The notes under the pieces are model-generated. The model was given only the letters and a program-made list of their open reading frames with translations, was not told the DNA's origin and ran no database searches. DNA of 64,000 nt from Anthonomus grandis grandis. Its lineage: Eukaryota; Arthropoda; Insecta; Coleoptera; Curculionidae. Of the stretch, positions 12,521 through 23,003 are shown piece after piece (within the stretch, counting starts at the first letter, position 1; each line of letters opens with the position of its first letter). The stretch is taken from the NCBI RefSeq assembly GCF_022605725.1, contig NC_065548.1, positions 40,479,131-40,543,130 on the forward strand. Reading direction: 5' to 3'. Position numbers and translations under genes: made by a program.

Positions 12521-13862
12521 AACTACTCAAACACCGCGAAAACATTGACAAAAGGATTTACCTACAGAACCTGCACCCAATATTGGATCAAAATGGAATG
12601 ATGCACGTAGGAAGAAGGCTCAAGAATGCTAATATACCATTCTATCAAAAACATCCACTCATCATGCTCAGAAATTGCCATCTAACAACGCTGAGCATAA
12701 GAGATGCCCACGAAAAAACATTACACGGAGGTAACCAGTTAACCTTAACCTACATCAGACAAAAGTTTTGGATCATGCATCAAACGAGCAATTGCAACTA
12801 TGATAAATAAGTGCATAAGATGCATCAGATATAAGCAACAAGCAGCGCAGCAGATAATGGGAGACCTGCCAAAAGAACAGGTCACATCATCACTCCCCTT
12901 TTCTCACGCTGGAATCGACTACGCAGGCCCGATATTTGTCAGAACAATAAAAGGGAGAGGTCACAAATCATACCGGGAATACATAGCGATTTTTGTGTGT
13001 ATGGCAATTAGAGCAATCCACATTGAAATAGTAAGTGACATGACCACCGAAACCTTCGTGGCAGCGTACAGAAGATTCACATCACGAACAGGACAATGTA
13101 CAGATATATACAGTGATAATGGTACTACGTTCGTCGGAGCAGCGAATCACATAGAAAACGAAATAAGAAAGTTAACTGAAACCCAAGAAGTTCAAGACGC
13201 TATCAGCACCGCAGGGACCAGATGGCATTTTATTCTGCCCACCTCACTACACTTTGGAGGACTTTGGGGGGAAGCCGGAGTTAAGTCTACAAAATATCAC
13301 CTATAAAGAGTCATTGAAAAAACCACATTAACATTCGAAGAATCGTCAGCATTGGTATATCAAATAGAAGCGTGCTTAAACTCTCGGCCACTTTGTGCAA
13401 TAAGTGACACTACAGACACTGAAATCATACTTATGCCAGGTCACTTTCTAATTGGGGGACCACTAGTAGGTCCATGTGCCTGGTCCGAGACAAATAGAGA
13501 CGGCCACTGTATGTCTCAGAGATGGAAATTAATCCACAAAATGAAGAGGGATTTCTGGAAAGTATGGTCCACAGAATATCTAAGTAGGCTACAAATGCGG
13601 TGCAAATGGAAAGAAGAAAAGTCAACCTAAAAATTGGGACAGTGGTGCTAATCAAAGAAGATAACGTTAATCCATCAATATGGCCGTTAGCAAAAATAAC
13701 CAAGGTGCATCCGAGTGAGAACAACAATGTTCGAGTAGTCACCCTCCAAAAAGGAAATACTGAAACGAAAAGGGGAATAACAAACCTAATCCCGTTGCCC
13801 TGTGAAAAAGAACAAGATAATCGACAAACCGTGCAGGCAGTACATAGCAATATAGCCATTGC
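12406..13862 (+). pseudogene. BEL/Pao integrase, broken
   Basis: The H2C2 zinc region runs through 12640-12835 (HEKTLHGGNQLTL, then NKCIRCIRYKQQ). The rve core is in 12800-13306 with AGIDYAGPIFV (first Asp), IYSDNGTTFVGA (second Asp) and HFGGLWGEAGVKSTKYHL, where the catalytic E follows an extra G compared with the usual GGLWEAGVKS. A stop lies at 13304. The C-terminal DUF5641-like domain runs through 13352-13630 and 13600-13860 (RDFWKVWSTEYLSRLQ, VRVVTLQKG). This protein inserts the cDNA into the genome. The frame that ends the integrase runs straight on into the env signal-peptide region. Confidence 0.85.
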
Positions 13863-13884
13863 AAAGAAAGGTCCAAACATTCAG

Positions 13885-14974
13885 AGTGGTCGACGTCCAA
13901 AACATGGAATTACACTAGTACACATTCTACTATGTGTTATATCTATCATGCCAACCGGTGCAGCAAACTACACAATCAAGCAACCAGCTAAAAGTTTATT
14001 TATCGAACAGTTGGAAATCTCAAGAATAGAGAGAGGAGAGTTCAGGCTTTAACACAACGTCAACTAAAGTCGAATTGATGATGGCAGTGAAAAAAGTCTC
14101 ACAAGTAATAGGATAGTTCCAGAGCTTATGCGAGAAAGCAAAGCAACTTTCGACAGCAATTAAGTGTCAAACCTTTGCACACCATCTCCTAGATAAAAAG
14201 AAATAGAATTGCTTAATAATGGAATATTTGGAGTTCGCCGCAAAAGAAGAGGCCTATTTGGCCAATTTCTAAGATCAGTTTTTGGAGTAAACGACGAAGT
14301 TTATAAGGACATCGACAGCCTGCAAACCAACCAAAAAGAACTAATCCAAGCCTCCAAACACCAAACCAAAGTAAAGATCTCTGCCATTTCACAAATCAAT
14401 GAAACAGAAGTCTTATTGGAACAGCACATAAATCGCTTTCAAAAAGAAATAAGCATGGAAATTGTTAACAAGATGAAAGGATACAAGCGCATAGCAGACA
14501 GCAATGAAGTTAACATCTATATTCTGATGGTTTATCAGCTGGCATCTAACTTCATCACTGAAATAAGTGGTTAGTACCTGAATCCTTTCCAGATACTTTT
14601 CGAACAAGGATCGATATTTAACATCCTGTCACCAGCCCATGTTCACAATATCCTTCAGAAAGCCAACGCGAAGTTACCATCCCATTTGAAAATAAAGCAG
14701 ATACCCATAGGAATATCGCTACAAGAAGAAAGAAAGGAAATTGGCAAATATGTTCACACATTTTGCCATTGAAGATATTTCCAATTTCAACCTCATGAAA
14801 GTATATCCAACAGCCCTTCATGTTGAAAACAATTTCTACTGGTCTCTGGAAATACCTAATAAGATTCTGGCAGTCGACTACAACAATCAACAGTACTTCG
14901 AGCTGTCACACGATGAATTAACAGCATGCATACGCCGAAACAACAAATACATGTGTTCCAAATTGTGTTATTGA
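13885..14974 (+). pseudogene. Envelope-like fusion protein remnant (ORF3)
   Basis: A hydrophobic, signal-peptide-like segment (ITLVHILLCVISIMPTG) begins near 13908 in the same frame as the integrase tail. That frame stops at 14052. A second open stretch, 14209-14574, starts with a basic furin-type motif, RRKRRGLFG, followed by a hydrophobic FGQFLRSVFGV, the arrangement of a cleavage site and fusion peptide in baculovirus F-like and errantivirus Env proteins. A heptad-like region follows. Ectodomain sequence continues at 14618-14740 and in 14741-14974, ending in cysteine-containing CIRRNNKYMCSKLC. No transmembrane anchor is visible, because the element is cut at about 15000. Broken and not expressible as one protein. 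Assignment by pattern only. Confidence 0.7.
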
Positions 14975-15007
14975 CGAAATATATCTACGACATCAAGGGA
15001 AGATCAA

Positions 15008-15822
15008 GGGTGATTATATCTTACTGATATTTTTGTATATCTTGAATTTATAGCTAAAAAAATCCTAATAAAAAAGCTAAAATTTAATAATAAAAGAATA
15101 AAACTTAATAAAAGAGTGGATCTGCTGATCTGGTGTATCTTTGGAGCTAACTACTCCTATACGTCTCGTAATGCTAGGCTCTCTAGATGGATGTCTTCAA
15201 GAGGTTTACATATGATGTCAATGCCAAAGACCAGAGGTACAACAACTGTGACCTGGTTTCGCTCTATGACCCTAAGAGACGCAAGGGTCTGTTACCGAAA
15301 ATTCAAACATACTAGGATGGGATATACAAAGTGCTGGAAGCTATTAACGATATTCTTCACAAAATAACAAGCCACTGAGGGGTAAAGCTCGAGTCATTTA
15401 CTTTAACCGACTAGCTCTTTATTTTAAAAATCAGGAAGACTGTGCCAAATCCAACCAGGGTTGGATTTGACATTCAAGAGCTGCGTCGGTCTAACCCCAG
15501 AGACGGGCATGCACTCAAGATAACCGATGTGGAGACTGATAGAAAGATCTTCTACCTGACTATCAAAAATGAGTCATACCAGAAGCCAACCTATGAGCAC
15601 GCTTTGGGACGCTGCGTGTTCTCTAAAGAAGGAGTTTTCTGACTTTATAAATTTTTCTGAAGCAGTTCAGCCCTGGTATGTGAATTCTCTCCACACAGTA
15701 AACTCTTTATATGTCTTCACGACTAACAGTACAAAGGATTTAAATTCGGTGAGCGGGGAAGTTGCTTTGCGCATTATTGTAATAAAAATTACGCATTATT
15801 GCGCATTTTATTTAAATATTCA
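15008..15822 (+). mobile_element. Ty3-type element, 3' end with LTR (copy 1)
   Basis: Starts abruptly at GGGTGATTATATC and contains the end of a Ty3/gypsy integrase: in the right frame (near 15260-15420) it reads LYDPKRRKGLLPKIQTY, then DGIYKVLEAINDILHKI and ARVIYFNRLALYF, the typical C-terminal pattern. Directly after comes a putative LTR, 15441-15822, beginning TGTGCC and ending ATATTCA. An inverted second copy lies at 22094-23003. A stop interrupts the integrase tail. Its left edge cuts the env-bearing BEL element. Confidence 0.75.
15441..15822 (+). repeat. Ty3-type LTR, copy 1
   Basis: 382 bases beginning TG and ending CA, just after the integrase tail. The same sequence, inverted, occurs at 22094-22491 with scattered differences. 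Homology stops within three bases of the proposed CA end in both copies, which supports the boundary. Confidence 0.65.
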
Positions 15823-15965
15823 GTCACAATTCTACTACTATGAGCCAGTTGCGGCTCGTGCTTTACAAATATGGAGGTTGAAACTTTAGGGGCTAGTGAT
15901 CATAAATGAAAGATTGAAAAGCCAGTCCCTGCGGAAACGGAAAAATTTTAGTACTACTAGACTTA

Positions 15966-16175
15966 TGATTATTATTGGATTGGTGGACTGTATGCTTGAA
16001 CTTGTCTAGATAAATCATTATCATAAATCATTCTTATATAAAATAAATAACTTTATTAATCAAAATTGACAAATTAAAATGAAATTATTGTTCCGACCCG
16101 CGCATACATAGTCGTCGTTCTAGTCTAGCTTGATGCTTGCTTCCTACTTCGTACTTGGATGCTGGGCTCGAGCCG
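15966..16175 (-). repeat. 3' LTR of the minus-strand BEL element, truncated
   Basis: Matches 21001-21210 nearly base for base (TGATTATTATTGGATTGGTGG through GCTCGAGCCG) and then stops. The remaining U3 bases present in the other LTR are missing, and integrase coding sequence begins instead. A deletion joined the end of pol to the middle of the LTR. Confidence 0.85.
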
Positions 16176-17290
16176 AACTCTAAAAGGAAGAGGACAACTC
16201 TTCTGAAAATTCCTCTTGATACATTCATTGCTTATGAGAATGGAAGCAATGCGGGAAACTCCATAATTACCAGGATGAAGTTCGACGATTCGACCAAGTT
16301 TCCATTCTGTAGGGAGTGCTTGATCATCTTTGATTAGAACTAGAGTGCCCACAGACAACTGGCCTCGGCTAACTTTCCACTTCTGTCGTTGTTGCAATTC
16401 AGATATGTAGTCTTGTTGCCAACGTCGCCAAAAAATGTTGACAAATCTTCTGGACTTCAACTAATCTTGATAAACGGTTGTCCTTGATGTCTTCCAAATT
16501 CTCATCTGGAGCAGCTATGAGGGGTCTTCCAATGAGGAAGCGAGTAGGGGTTAACGGGATTAGGTCATTGAGTTTAGATGAGAGAGGACAAAGAGGGCGA
16601 GAGCTTAAGACAGCTTCGATTTGAGATAAAGTAGTAGTGAACTGCTCAAAAGTACGGTGCGCATTTGCAAGGACATGTTTTAAATGATACTTGACGCTTT
16701 TTACGCTGCTCTCCCACAAACCCCCCAGATGTGGAGAATATGGACAAATAAACTCCTTCTTTAATTGCAGTTTCCTTTAAATCATTTCGATATGATTTCA
16801 AAAATGCTTTTAGCTCACGGTATGCTCTCACAAATGTTGTGCCGCTATCACTTACAATTTTAGAAGGCTTTGCTCTTCTTGAAACGAAACGCCTTAAAGC
16901 TAATAGAAAAGAATTGGTAGTTAAACTCGACATAAGTTCAAGGTGCAATGCCTTAGTGGAGAAACACACGAATACTGATACATTTTTCTAGCTTACAAGC
17001 ACGAGACTTACTTAATCCCTGTCTCACCAAAAACAGACCTGCATGATTAAGTCCACTGACATGAAAAGGCGGAGAGGGAACAGTGCGGTCGCGCGGTAAA
17101 TTTGCCATGATTTGCTGTAAAAAGTCAGGTTTAAATCTGAAGCATCTAATACATTTTTTGACCGTACTTCTAGCTAAATTACGTCCTGAAACTGGCCAAA
17201 ATTCGTCTCTTATTGAGGACAACAAAGCTTGAGGTCCAACGTGGAATAATCTAATATGTTCATATGTAAAGAGCAATTTAGTGAACGGAT
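16125..17290 (-). pseudogene. BEL/Pao integrase, broken
   Basis: Four overlapping frame pieces: 16953-17276 (zinc region, CIRCFRFKPDFLQQIMANLP), 16646-16969 (core), 16399-16719 and 16125-16460 (C-terminal domain). The first catalytic block reads GLNHAGLFLV where GVDYAGPI is usual, so the Asp is replaced by Asn. The second block, VSDSGTTFV, and the WESSVKSVKYHLK block with the Glu are kept. The C-terminal piece runs without a stop into the 3' LTR because of a deletion, giving an added tail of about 20 residues. Non-functional. Confidence 0.8.
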
Positions 17291-17380
17291 GATTTGAATG
17301 TAAAAGTATTGGATGTTTTTTGTCTGGTGAAAACTCACAAAAACCTAATCTGTCTCCAACACGAATAAGTTTATCCGAAT

Positions 17381-19236
17381 CTAGTCGCTATCGCTTATAG
17401 AACGTTTTTCGAGTAAACACAAAAATTTGTCTGGAAAAGATTGTCTCTGTGCGGCTTTGATTAGACATTTCTTGGCAAGATTTATTTCTTGAATACTAAG
17501 CGGACCTATATCTCTATCAGAAATAACCTTAAGACAATTATTTTTAAATCGCAAGATATATGCCGTAACGTAAATTAAACGAGAAAATTGTGAAAACCTT
17601 TCGAAAGGAAATGGGTCTATTTTAGTTACTGGTATAGCAGTGATTAAAAATGGTTTTAACTCTGGTACAGTATCCACCTTAGTTAACGAAGTCGGCCATT
17701 CATCAGGAGGTGCCTTTAAAAACTTGGGTCCATGCCACCACATATCTGTTTCTAGAATTTGTTGTGGACATAATCCTCGTGATACGTGGTCGGCTGGATT
17801 TTCTTGGGTCGGTAGTACATGCCTCCAGTATTGATTATTAGCTAGATTCTGAATTACTGCTACTTGGGTTCCTACGAAGGTCTTTAACAAATTTGGACTA
17901 GTTTTGATCTATGCTAGAACTATCGATAAATCGGACCAATAAAAATAATTTTTAAATATTATGGTTAAAGATATCTTGACCTTATTTACTAGACGAGCAA
18001 GTAATACAGCTGCACACAATTCTAACTTGGGTTTGCTTAGAGTTTTGATAGGTGAAACTTTGGATTTTGAACATATAAGTTTTACGTGTACTTGATTATT
18101 TTTATCTAAACTGCGCAAAAACAAAAATACGCCGTATGCTCTCTCCGAGGCGTCAGCAAAACCATGTAACTCGAATATCTTTGCCTCTTGACACGCCACA
18201 TGTCGTTCGATCGTTAGCTTGTTTAAAAGAGGTAAGTCATCCTTAAATTTTCGCCACTACTGAGCTAGATCTACTGGTATGTGTTCATCCCAGGACACTT
18301 TTGTGGACCATAATCTTTGCATTAGATCTTTCCTATAATAATACAAGGACTTAACATTCCTAAAGGATCAAATATGCGAGCGATGAGAGACAACACTGAT
18401 CGTTTTGTATGGTTCTGGTAATTGTGTACATCAAAGCAAAATGCTAACTTGTCGCTATGGCAGGACCAAGTCAATCCTAGAGTTTTCGTGGTTTCATTTG
18501 GACCGAATGTTAGTATGCCGCAAGTCTCGTCTTTGGTTTCTATTCCATCTAGCACCCGTGAGGCTTTTGAATACCATTGGCGTAACTCGAAACAATCACT
18601 TTTCAGAACACGAGAAATTTCTTGACAAATTTGGTTGGCATGTTTAATGGAGTCAGCACTAAAAAGTAAGTCATCGACGTAAAATGATCGTTTGATAATA
18701 TTTGCAATTTCAGGATTGGAGTCGGCACATTCGTTGTCTAACTGGAATAAACAACGAATTGCCAAATAACTGGCGCTAGCTTGCCCATAGGTATCTGTTT
18801 TTAGGGTATAAGCTTTTAATACTTCTGTATGACTTTCTCGCCATAAAATCTTCTGAAGTTTTCTTTGTTTTGGATTTATAAGTACTTGTCTGTACATCAT
18901 TTTGCAATCGGCAGAAACAACGTAACGCTTTTCCCGAAATCTTTATAATATTGAGAAAAGATCGTCTTGCAAAACTAGACCAATGTGTTAAATATTATTA
19001 AGAGAGATTCCGTTACTTGATGGTGAACTGGCATTAAAAACGACACGAAGTTTCGTTGTTAAGCTATCCTTTTTCAATACTCCGTGATGAGGCATGAAGT
19101 ATTCTATCTCAGAGGAACTAGTATTCAAATCCGTAACTGTCATGTGATTGAGTGATTGGTACTCCTGAATGAAACTAACATATTGGACTCTCAGAGACTC
19201 ATTTCTCAGGAGCCTTTTCTCGAGGTTGTAAAACAT
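17381..19236 (-). pseudogene. BEL/Pao reverse transcriptase and RNase H, broken
   Basis: 18988-19236 carries the N-terminal RT block YFMPHHGVLKKDSLTTKLRV. 18322-18900 has MMYRQVLINP, ASYLAIRCLFQL and the catalytic SFYVDDLLFSADS, then LGLTWSCHSDKL and RIFDPLGMLSP. RNase H starts in 17909-18199 with LHGFADASERAYGV and KLELCAAVLLARL. 17381-17890 holds HVLPTQENPADHVSRG and MWWHGPKFL. Three or more frame breaks separate the pieces, but the catalytic residues of RT are intact. Confidence 0.85.
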
Positions 19237-19239
19237 TTT

Positions 19240-20735
19240 CTCCGCTTGACTGTTTTAATGGTAGATTTACTATAAATTGACCTTCATGATTTCTAGTTTA
19301 TATATGAAAATATTCTCTCACATTCTGCTTCTTCGCTAGATAACGGCATATCTTGATTTAACTTCTCAACTTCCCAAAATCGTGCCATTAAATCTCGCAA
19401 ATCTTGGTTGATACTTAAGTTGCACGAAACAGCCATCTTTTGCTCTTTGGTATAGGTGCTTCCTACTGGACCAGCTACGACCCACCCAAGTTCAGTTTCT
19501 TGAAGCGTACTTGCTACCTGACAATCGACCTGCCTTTAACAAACGCCAAAATAATTCGCACCCAATCAAGAGTTCGACTGGTTTGTTGAATGTCTCATCG
19601 GTGAGGTGTAGAGTGTGCGGAATTTTAAATGAACTTAGATCAATCTCAAAACCTGGAGTAATATTTGTGATTTCTGGGAGAATATAACATGTTAATCTTG
19701 CATTAAAATCATTGCATTAAACTTCATTGAGGGTATTGTCAGCATGTGGAACCTGGGATAGAGACTCGCCTTTATCCTCATGTAATAAAGTATTATGCCA
19801 TGAATGACATTTTTTGCACGGACCTAATTTACATTTTTTGGGAGGATGTTGACGCAAACAATTTGTGCATAATTTAGCCTTGTTGACGAATTCGATCTGC
19901 TTCTTAACAGATGTTTTAAGAAAATCTTCGCAAACATAAATCAAATGATCTTTCTTGCAAAAGTTACATGAAAGAGTAAAACTGGAAGATACTAGTGACC
20001 TGGAGGCAAAACGTTGCTTGTTATCTTTTATAATTTTATGTTTGTTTTGTACTCTAGAGTTTCTAAAAAATCAGCTCGATTTGTTAGAAATATTTTTAGA
20101 TCTTCTAATGTAGGCGTATTCGATGTAATCGAATATTTTTCCCATTCGCTTACCGTATTTTGATCAAGCTTGGACGTTACCATATAAATTAATAATAGAT
20201 CCCAATATTTAACTACTTGATTCAATTGCTCTAGCGACCTAAGATGCTTTGATAAATCTTCTATTATTTTTCTAATTTTGACTGAGGATTCCCTTTGAAT
20301 GTTTTGTAGTGTAAACAAAGCTTTAATATGGTTATGAATTAGTAATTTGGAATTATTAAAACAATTGTTTAAAGTTTCTTAAGCTACGGTATATCCATTT
20401 GACGTAAACTCAATTGATTTTAATACTTGCGCTGAACTGCCCTCTAGAAAAGCCCGTAAATAATGATATTTTTGAATTGCTGATAAGGACTCGTTTTCAT
20501 GAACCAGTGATTGGAAAGTCTTCTTGTACTCTAACCATTCTTGAAGTAACCCGTTAAACTTTGGTAAAGGAATTACTGGCAATTTAACTCCACCCAAATC
20601 AAAATTTCCATTGATAGATGACCCACGACTAGATCTTGCAGTTGAATGCATTGAGTGTATTGACTCTGTGTCTTAGTTTTTAGCAGAAAATCTCTGTCAT
20701 TTTTATTTGTAAAATAGAACAATTATTAGAATCGT
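19240..20735 (-). pseudogene. BEL/Pao gag and protease remnant with deletions
   Basis: Gag core: 20379-20651 (LPVIPLPKFNGLLQEWLEYK, then YHYLRAFLEG) and 20028-20318. Zinc-knuckle region: 19717-19944 (KLCTNCLRQHPPKKCKLGPC). The usual 100 or more residues before the gag core are not visible. Between the zinc region and the next recognisable block (about 19695, ARLTCYILPEIT, then ELLIGCELFWRLL near 19570) the protease start with its DSG-type triad is absent. The link to RT near 19370 (LMARFWEVEKL) is present. I infer two internal deletions. Confidence 0.7.
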
Positions 20736-20982
20736 CATAGAAACTTATATGTTAATGCGCAAATACCTTGAACCCTAACACTTGATGGAAATAGGAAAAA
20801 TGAATTAAAAACGACTCACCATGTTTAATTCTTCTTTCTTGCCCCTTGCACTACTAGTCAAATACCTGCTGTCCGGTGCTTATTAACCAAAACCCACGCT
20901 TGGCTGCTTGCTGGTGACGAAAATAAGCCGGTGTTTTAGAAGGAAAATTACTGAATGCACTGGTTTTCCTTTATCTTGTTGA

Positions 20983-21000
20983 TGCGGCTCGTTAGGACCA
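20983..21000 (-). other. Primer-binding site of the minus-strand BEL element
   Basis: Read on the minus strand, TGGTCCTAACGAGCCGCA follows the terminal CA of the 5' LTR with no spacer. The leading TGG pairs with the CCA end of a tRNA. Which tRNA cannot be stated from this sequence alone. Confidence 0.6.
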
Positions 21001-21276
21001 TGATTATTATTGGATTGGTGGACTGTATGCTTGAACTTGTCTAGATAAATCACTCGGTTCTTGTATAAAATAAATAACTTTATTCATCAAAATTGACAAA
21101 TTAAAATGAAATTATTGTTCCGACCCGCGCACACGTAGTCGTCGTTCCAGTCTTGATGCTTTCTTCGTACTTCGTACTTGGATGCTGGGCTCGAGCCGGT
21201 TGTTAGGGATCGTTGCTAATAGCAACGGACGGAAAACTGGTGCGACGCGTCGGTTGCAATATTGCCAAACTTAACA
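21001..21276 (-). repeat. 5' LTR of the minus-strand BEL element
   Basis: 276 bases, reading TGTTAAGTTTGGC to AATAATAATCA on the minus strand. Canonical TG/CA ends. The inner 210 bases are repeated at 15966-16175. Confidence 0.8.
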
Positions 21277-22093
21277 CAAAATAATATAATACATAGTGTT
21301 TATTCACTGGCGTAAACAACTTAGAATATTAAACTAGTGCTATATTGTCATATCTATAACTTATTAAAAAAGAAAATCCTCAGCAAATTTATCAAAAACT
21401 CTTTGATTAAAATCAGGAATTCTTTCGATAAGATTCCTTTCTTTGGAAATCATTGCCAAAGCTGAAATTCTTGACTCATGGTATTCTGTAAAAAAGTTTT
21501 TATCCTCTTGGGGATGCTCTAGAAAAGCACGGTTCTGCTTCTTTATAATTAATTTATGTTATAAAATAATGCCTCATTTGGATATTTTATTTAGTAAATT
21601 TCAAACCAGGCAAATTGACGCTACTTTTGCAAATACCTATATATTATCTTTTAAAATTAAGTTAATAGAGATTAGGAAAGTTCAAACGATGTAGGCTGAG
21701 TCAATGACAGTAATGAGTCAATTCCGCGAAGTTAAGGAAGTATGTAAGAAAGACATTAATATTTGCCGAGGAAAGGAGCGATTCAGTTTTACTGGATACT
21801 AAGTTGCCGCTAGTCTTTTTTTTTAGAAAAGTATAACCAATATAATATTAGTTTTCCAGAACTAAAATTTAAATAAAATGTTACCCATTTTTCATAGAGC
21901 AAAAGCTCCGAAACTAAAAGTCATTTATGAAACACAAGAATTTAAATCAATCTCGGAACTACTTGTACTCTTTATAATATAATAATATATGTCTCAAAAT
22001 AAAAATACTATAAAAGTTTTAAAAATTTTAATTATCATCCGATGGTTTCAGGTGATGCAGAACCGTGCTTTTCTGCCTTCAAGAGGAAAGGAC
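21277..22093. other. No gene; flank with an 18-bp inverted repeat
   Basis: Between the minus-strand BEL element and the inverted Ty3 end. It contains an exact 18-base inverted repeat, 21521-21538 and 22057-22074 (GCAGAACCGTGCTTTTCT), surrounded by weaker similarity of about 35 bases. It could be the terminal repeats of a small non-autonomous element or a trace of an inverted duplication. No coding signal recognised. Confidence 0.35.
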
Positions 22094-22491
22094 TGAATAT
22101 TTAAATAAAACGCGCAATAATGCGCAATTTTTATTATATATAATATGCAAAGCGGCTTCCCCGCTCACCGAATTTAAATCCTTTGTACTGTTAGTCGTCA
22201 AGACATCTAAAGAGTTTAGTGTGTGCAGAGAATTCACATACCAGGGCTCACTGCTTCGGAAAAATTAATAAAGTCGCAAAAGACCTAAGTAATAACCACC
22301 GTGTTATTGGGAACACACAGCGTCCCAAAGCATGCTCATAGGTTGGCTTCTGGTATGACGCTTCTGTGATAGTCAGGTAGAAGATCTTTCTATCAGTCTT
22401 CTCATCGGTTACCTTGAGTGGTTACCCGACTCTGGGGTTAGACCGACGCAGCTCTTGAATGTCAAATCTAACTCTGGTTGGATTTCCCACA
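22094..22491 (-). repeat. Ty3-type LTR, copy 2
   Basis: 398 bases with TG and CA ends, matching 15441-15822 in inverse orientation. The GAGCGGGGAAG block and the AATGCGCAA repeats are shared. Small insertions and substitutions distinguish the copies. Confidence 0.65.
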
Positions 22492-23003
22492 ACTTACTGT
22501 CTATGTGGTTTTTAAAATAAAGAGCGAGTCGATTAAAGTAACTGACTCAAGCTTTACCCCTCAGCGGCTTTTTTATTCTGTGAAGAACATCGTTAATAGC
22601 TTCCAGCACTTTGTATATCCCATCTTAGTATGTTTGAATTTTTGGTGATAGACCCTTGCGTCTCTTAGGGTCATAGAGCGAAACCAGGTCACAGTTGTTG
22701 TACCTCTGGTCTTTGGCATTGACTTCATATGTAAACCCCTCGAAGACATCCACCTAACCGTTCTTAGCAAAGTTTTACAGGACTGTCGTGAAAATATCGT
22801 ACCCGAAGACACCGGTTGCACAAGCACATGAGACGTATAGGAGTAGTTAGCTCCAAAGATACACCAGATCAGCAGATCCATTCTTTTATTAAGTTTTATT
22901 TTTTTATTATTAAATTTTAAGTTTTTTTAGATAAAATTTTTATTAGGTTTTTTTTACCTATACATTCAAGATATACAAAAATATCAGTAAGATATAATCA
23001 CCC
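22094..23003 (-). mobile_element. Ty3-type element, 3' end with LTR (copy 2, inverted)
   Basis: Inverted copy of 15008-15822, longer by about 60 internal bases. The minus-strand frame shows LYDPKRRKGLSPKIQTY and GIYKVLEAINDVLHRI, the integrase C-terminus. The putative LTR is 22094-22491 (starts TGTGGG, ends ATATTCA on the minus strand). Both copies begin at the same base, GGGTGATTATATC, which would be odd for two independent truncations and suggests one deleted version that was copied. Confidence 0.75.

Larger units (their letters stand above)
8611..15007 (+). mobile_element. Decayed BEL/Pao element with env-like third gene
   Basis: Gag, aspartic protease, reverse transcriptase, RNase H, integrase and an envelope-like gene follow in this order on the plus strand. 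The order protease-RT-RNase H-integrase with DUF1759-type gag is that of BEL/Pao (Belpaoviridae). Many frameshifts and stops interrupt the frame. The 3' end is cut at about 15000 by a Ty3-type 3' end, so no 3' LTR survives, and no 5' LTR could be identified. The env-like part distinguishes this copy from the other three BEL/Pao elements in the window, in which the pol frame is followed directly by the 3' LTR or a short UTR. Confidence 0.85.
15966..21276 (-). mobile_element. BEL/Pao element (minus strand), internally deleted
   Basis: LTRs at 21001-21276 (5') and 15966-16175 (3', shortened) frame gag, protease remnant, RT, RNase H and integrase in BEL/Pao order on the minus strand. A primer-binding site follows the 5' LTR without a gap. 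The 3' LTR lacks about 100 bases of its outer U3 end: the integrase frame runs directly into it. Part of gag and the protease active site are missing. The element sits between two inverted Ty3-type 3' ends. I see no target duplication. Confidence 0.85.

Noticed and set aside
13431..13880. 149-codon minus-strand frame with hydrophobic stretches
   Set aside because: It is the antisense shadow of the integrase C-terminal domain.
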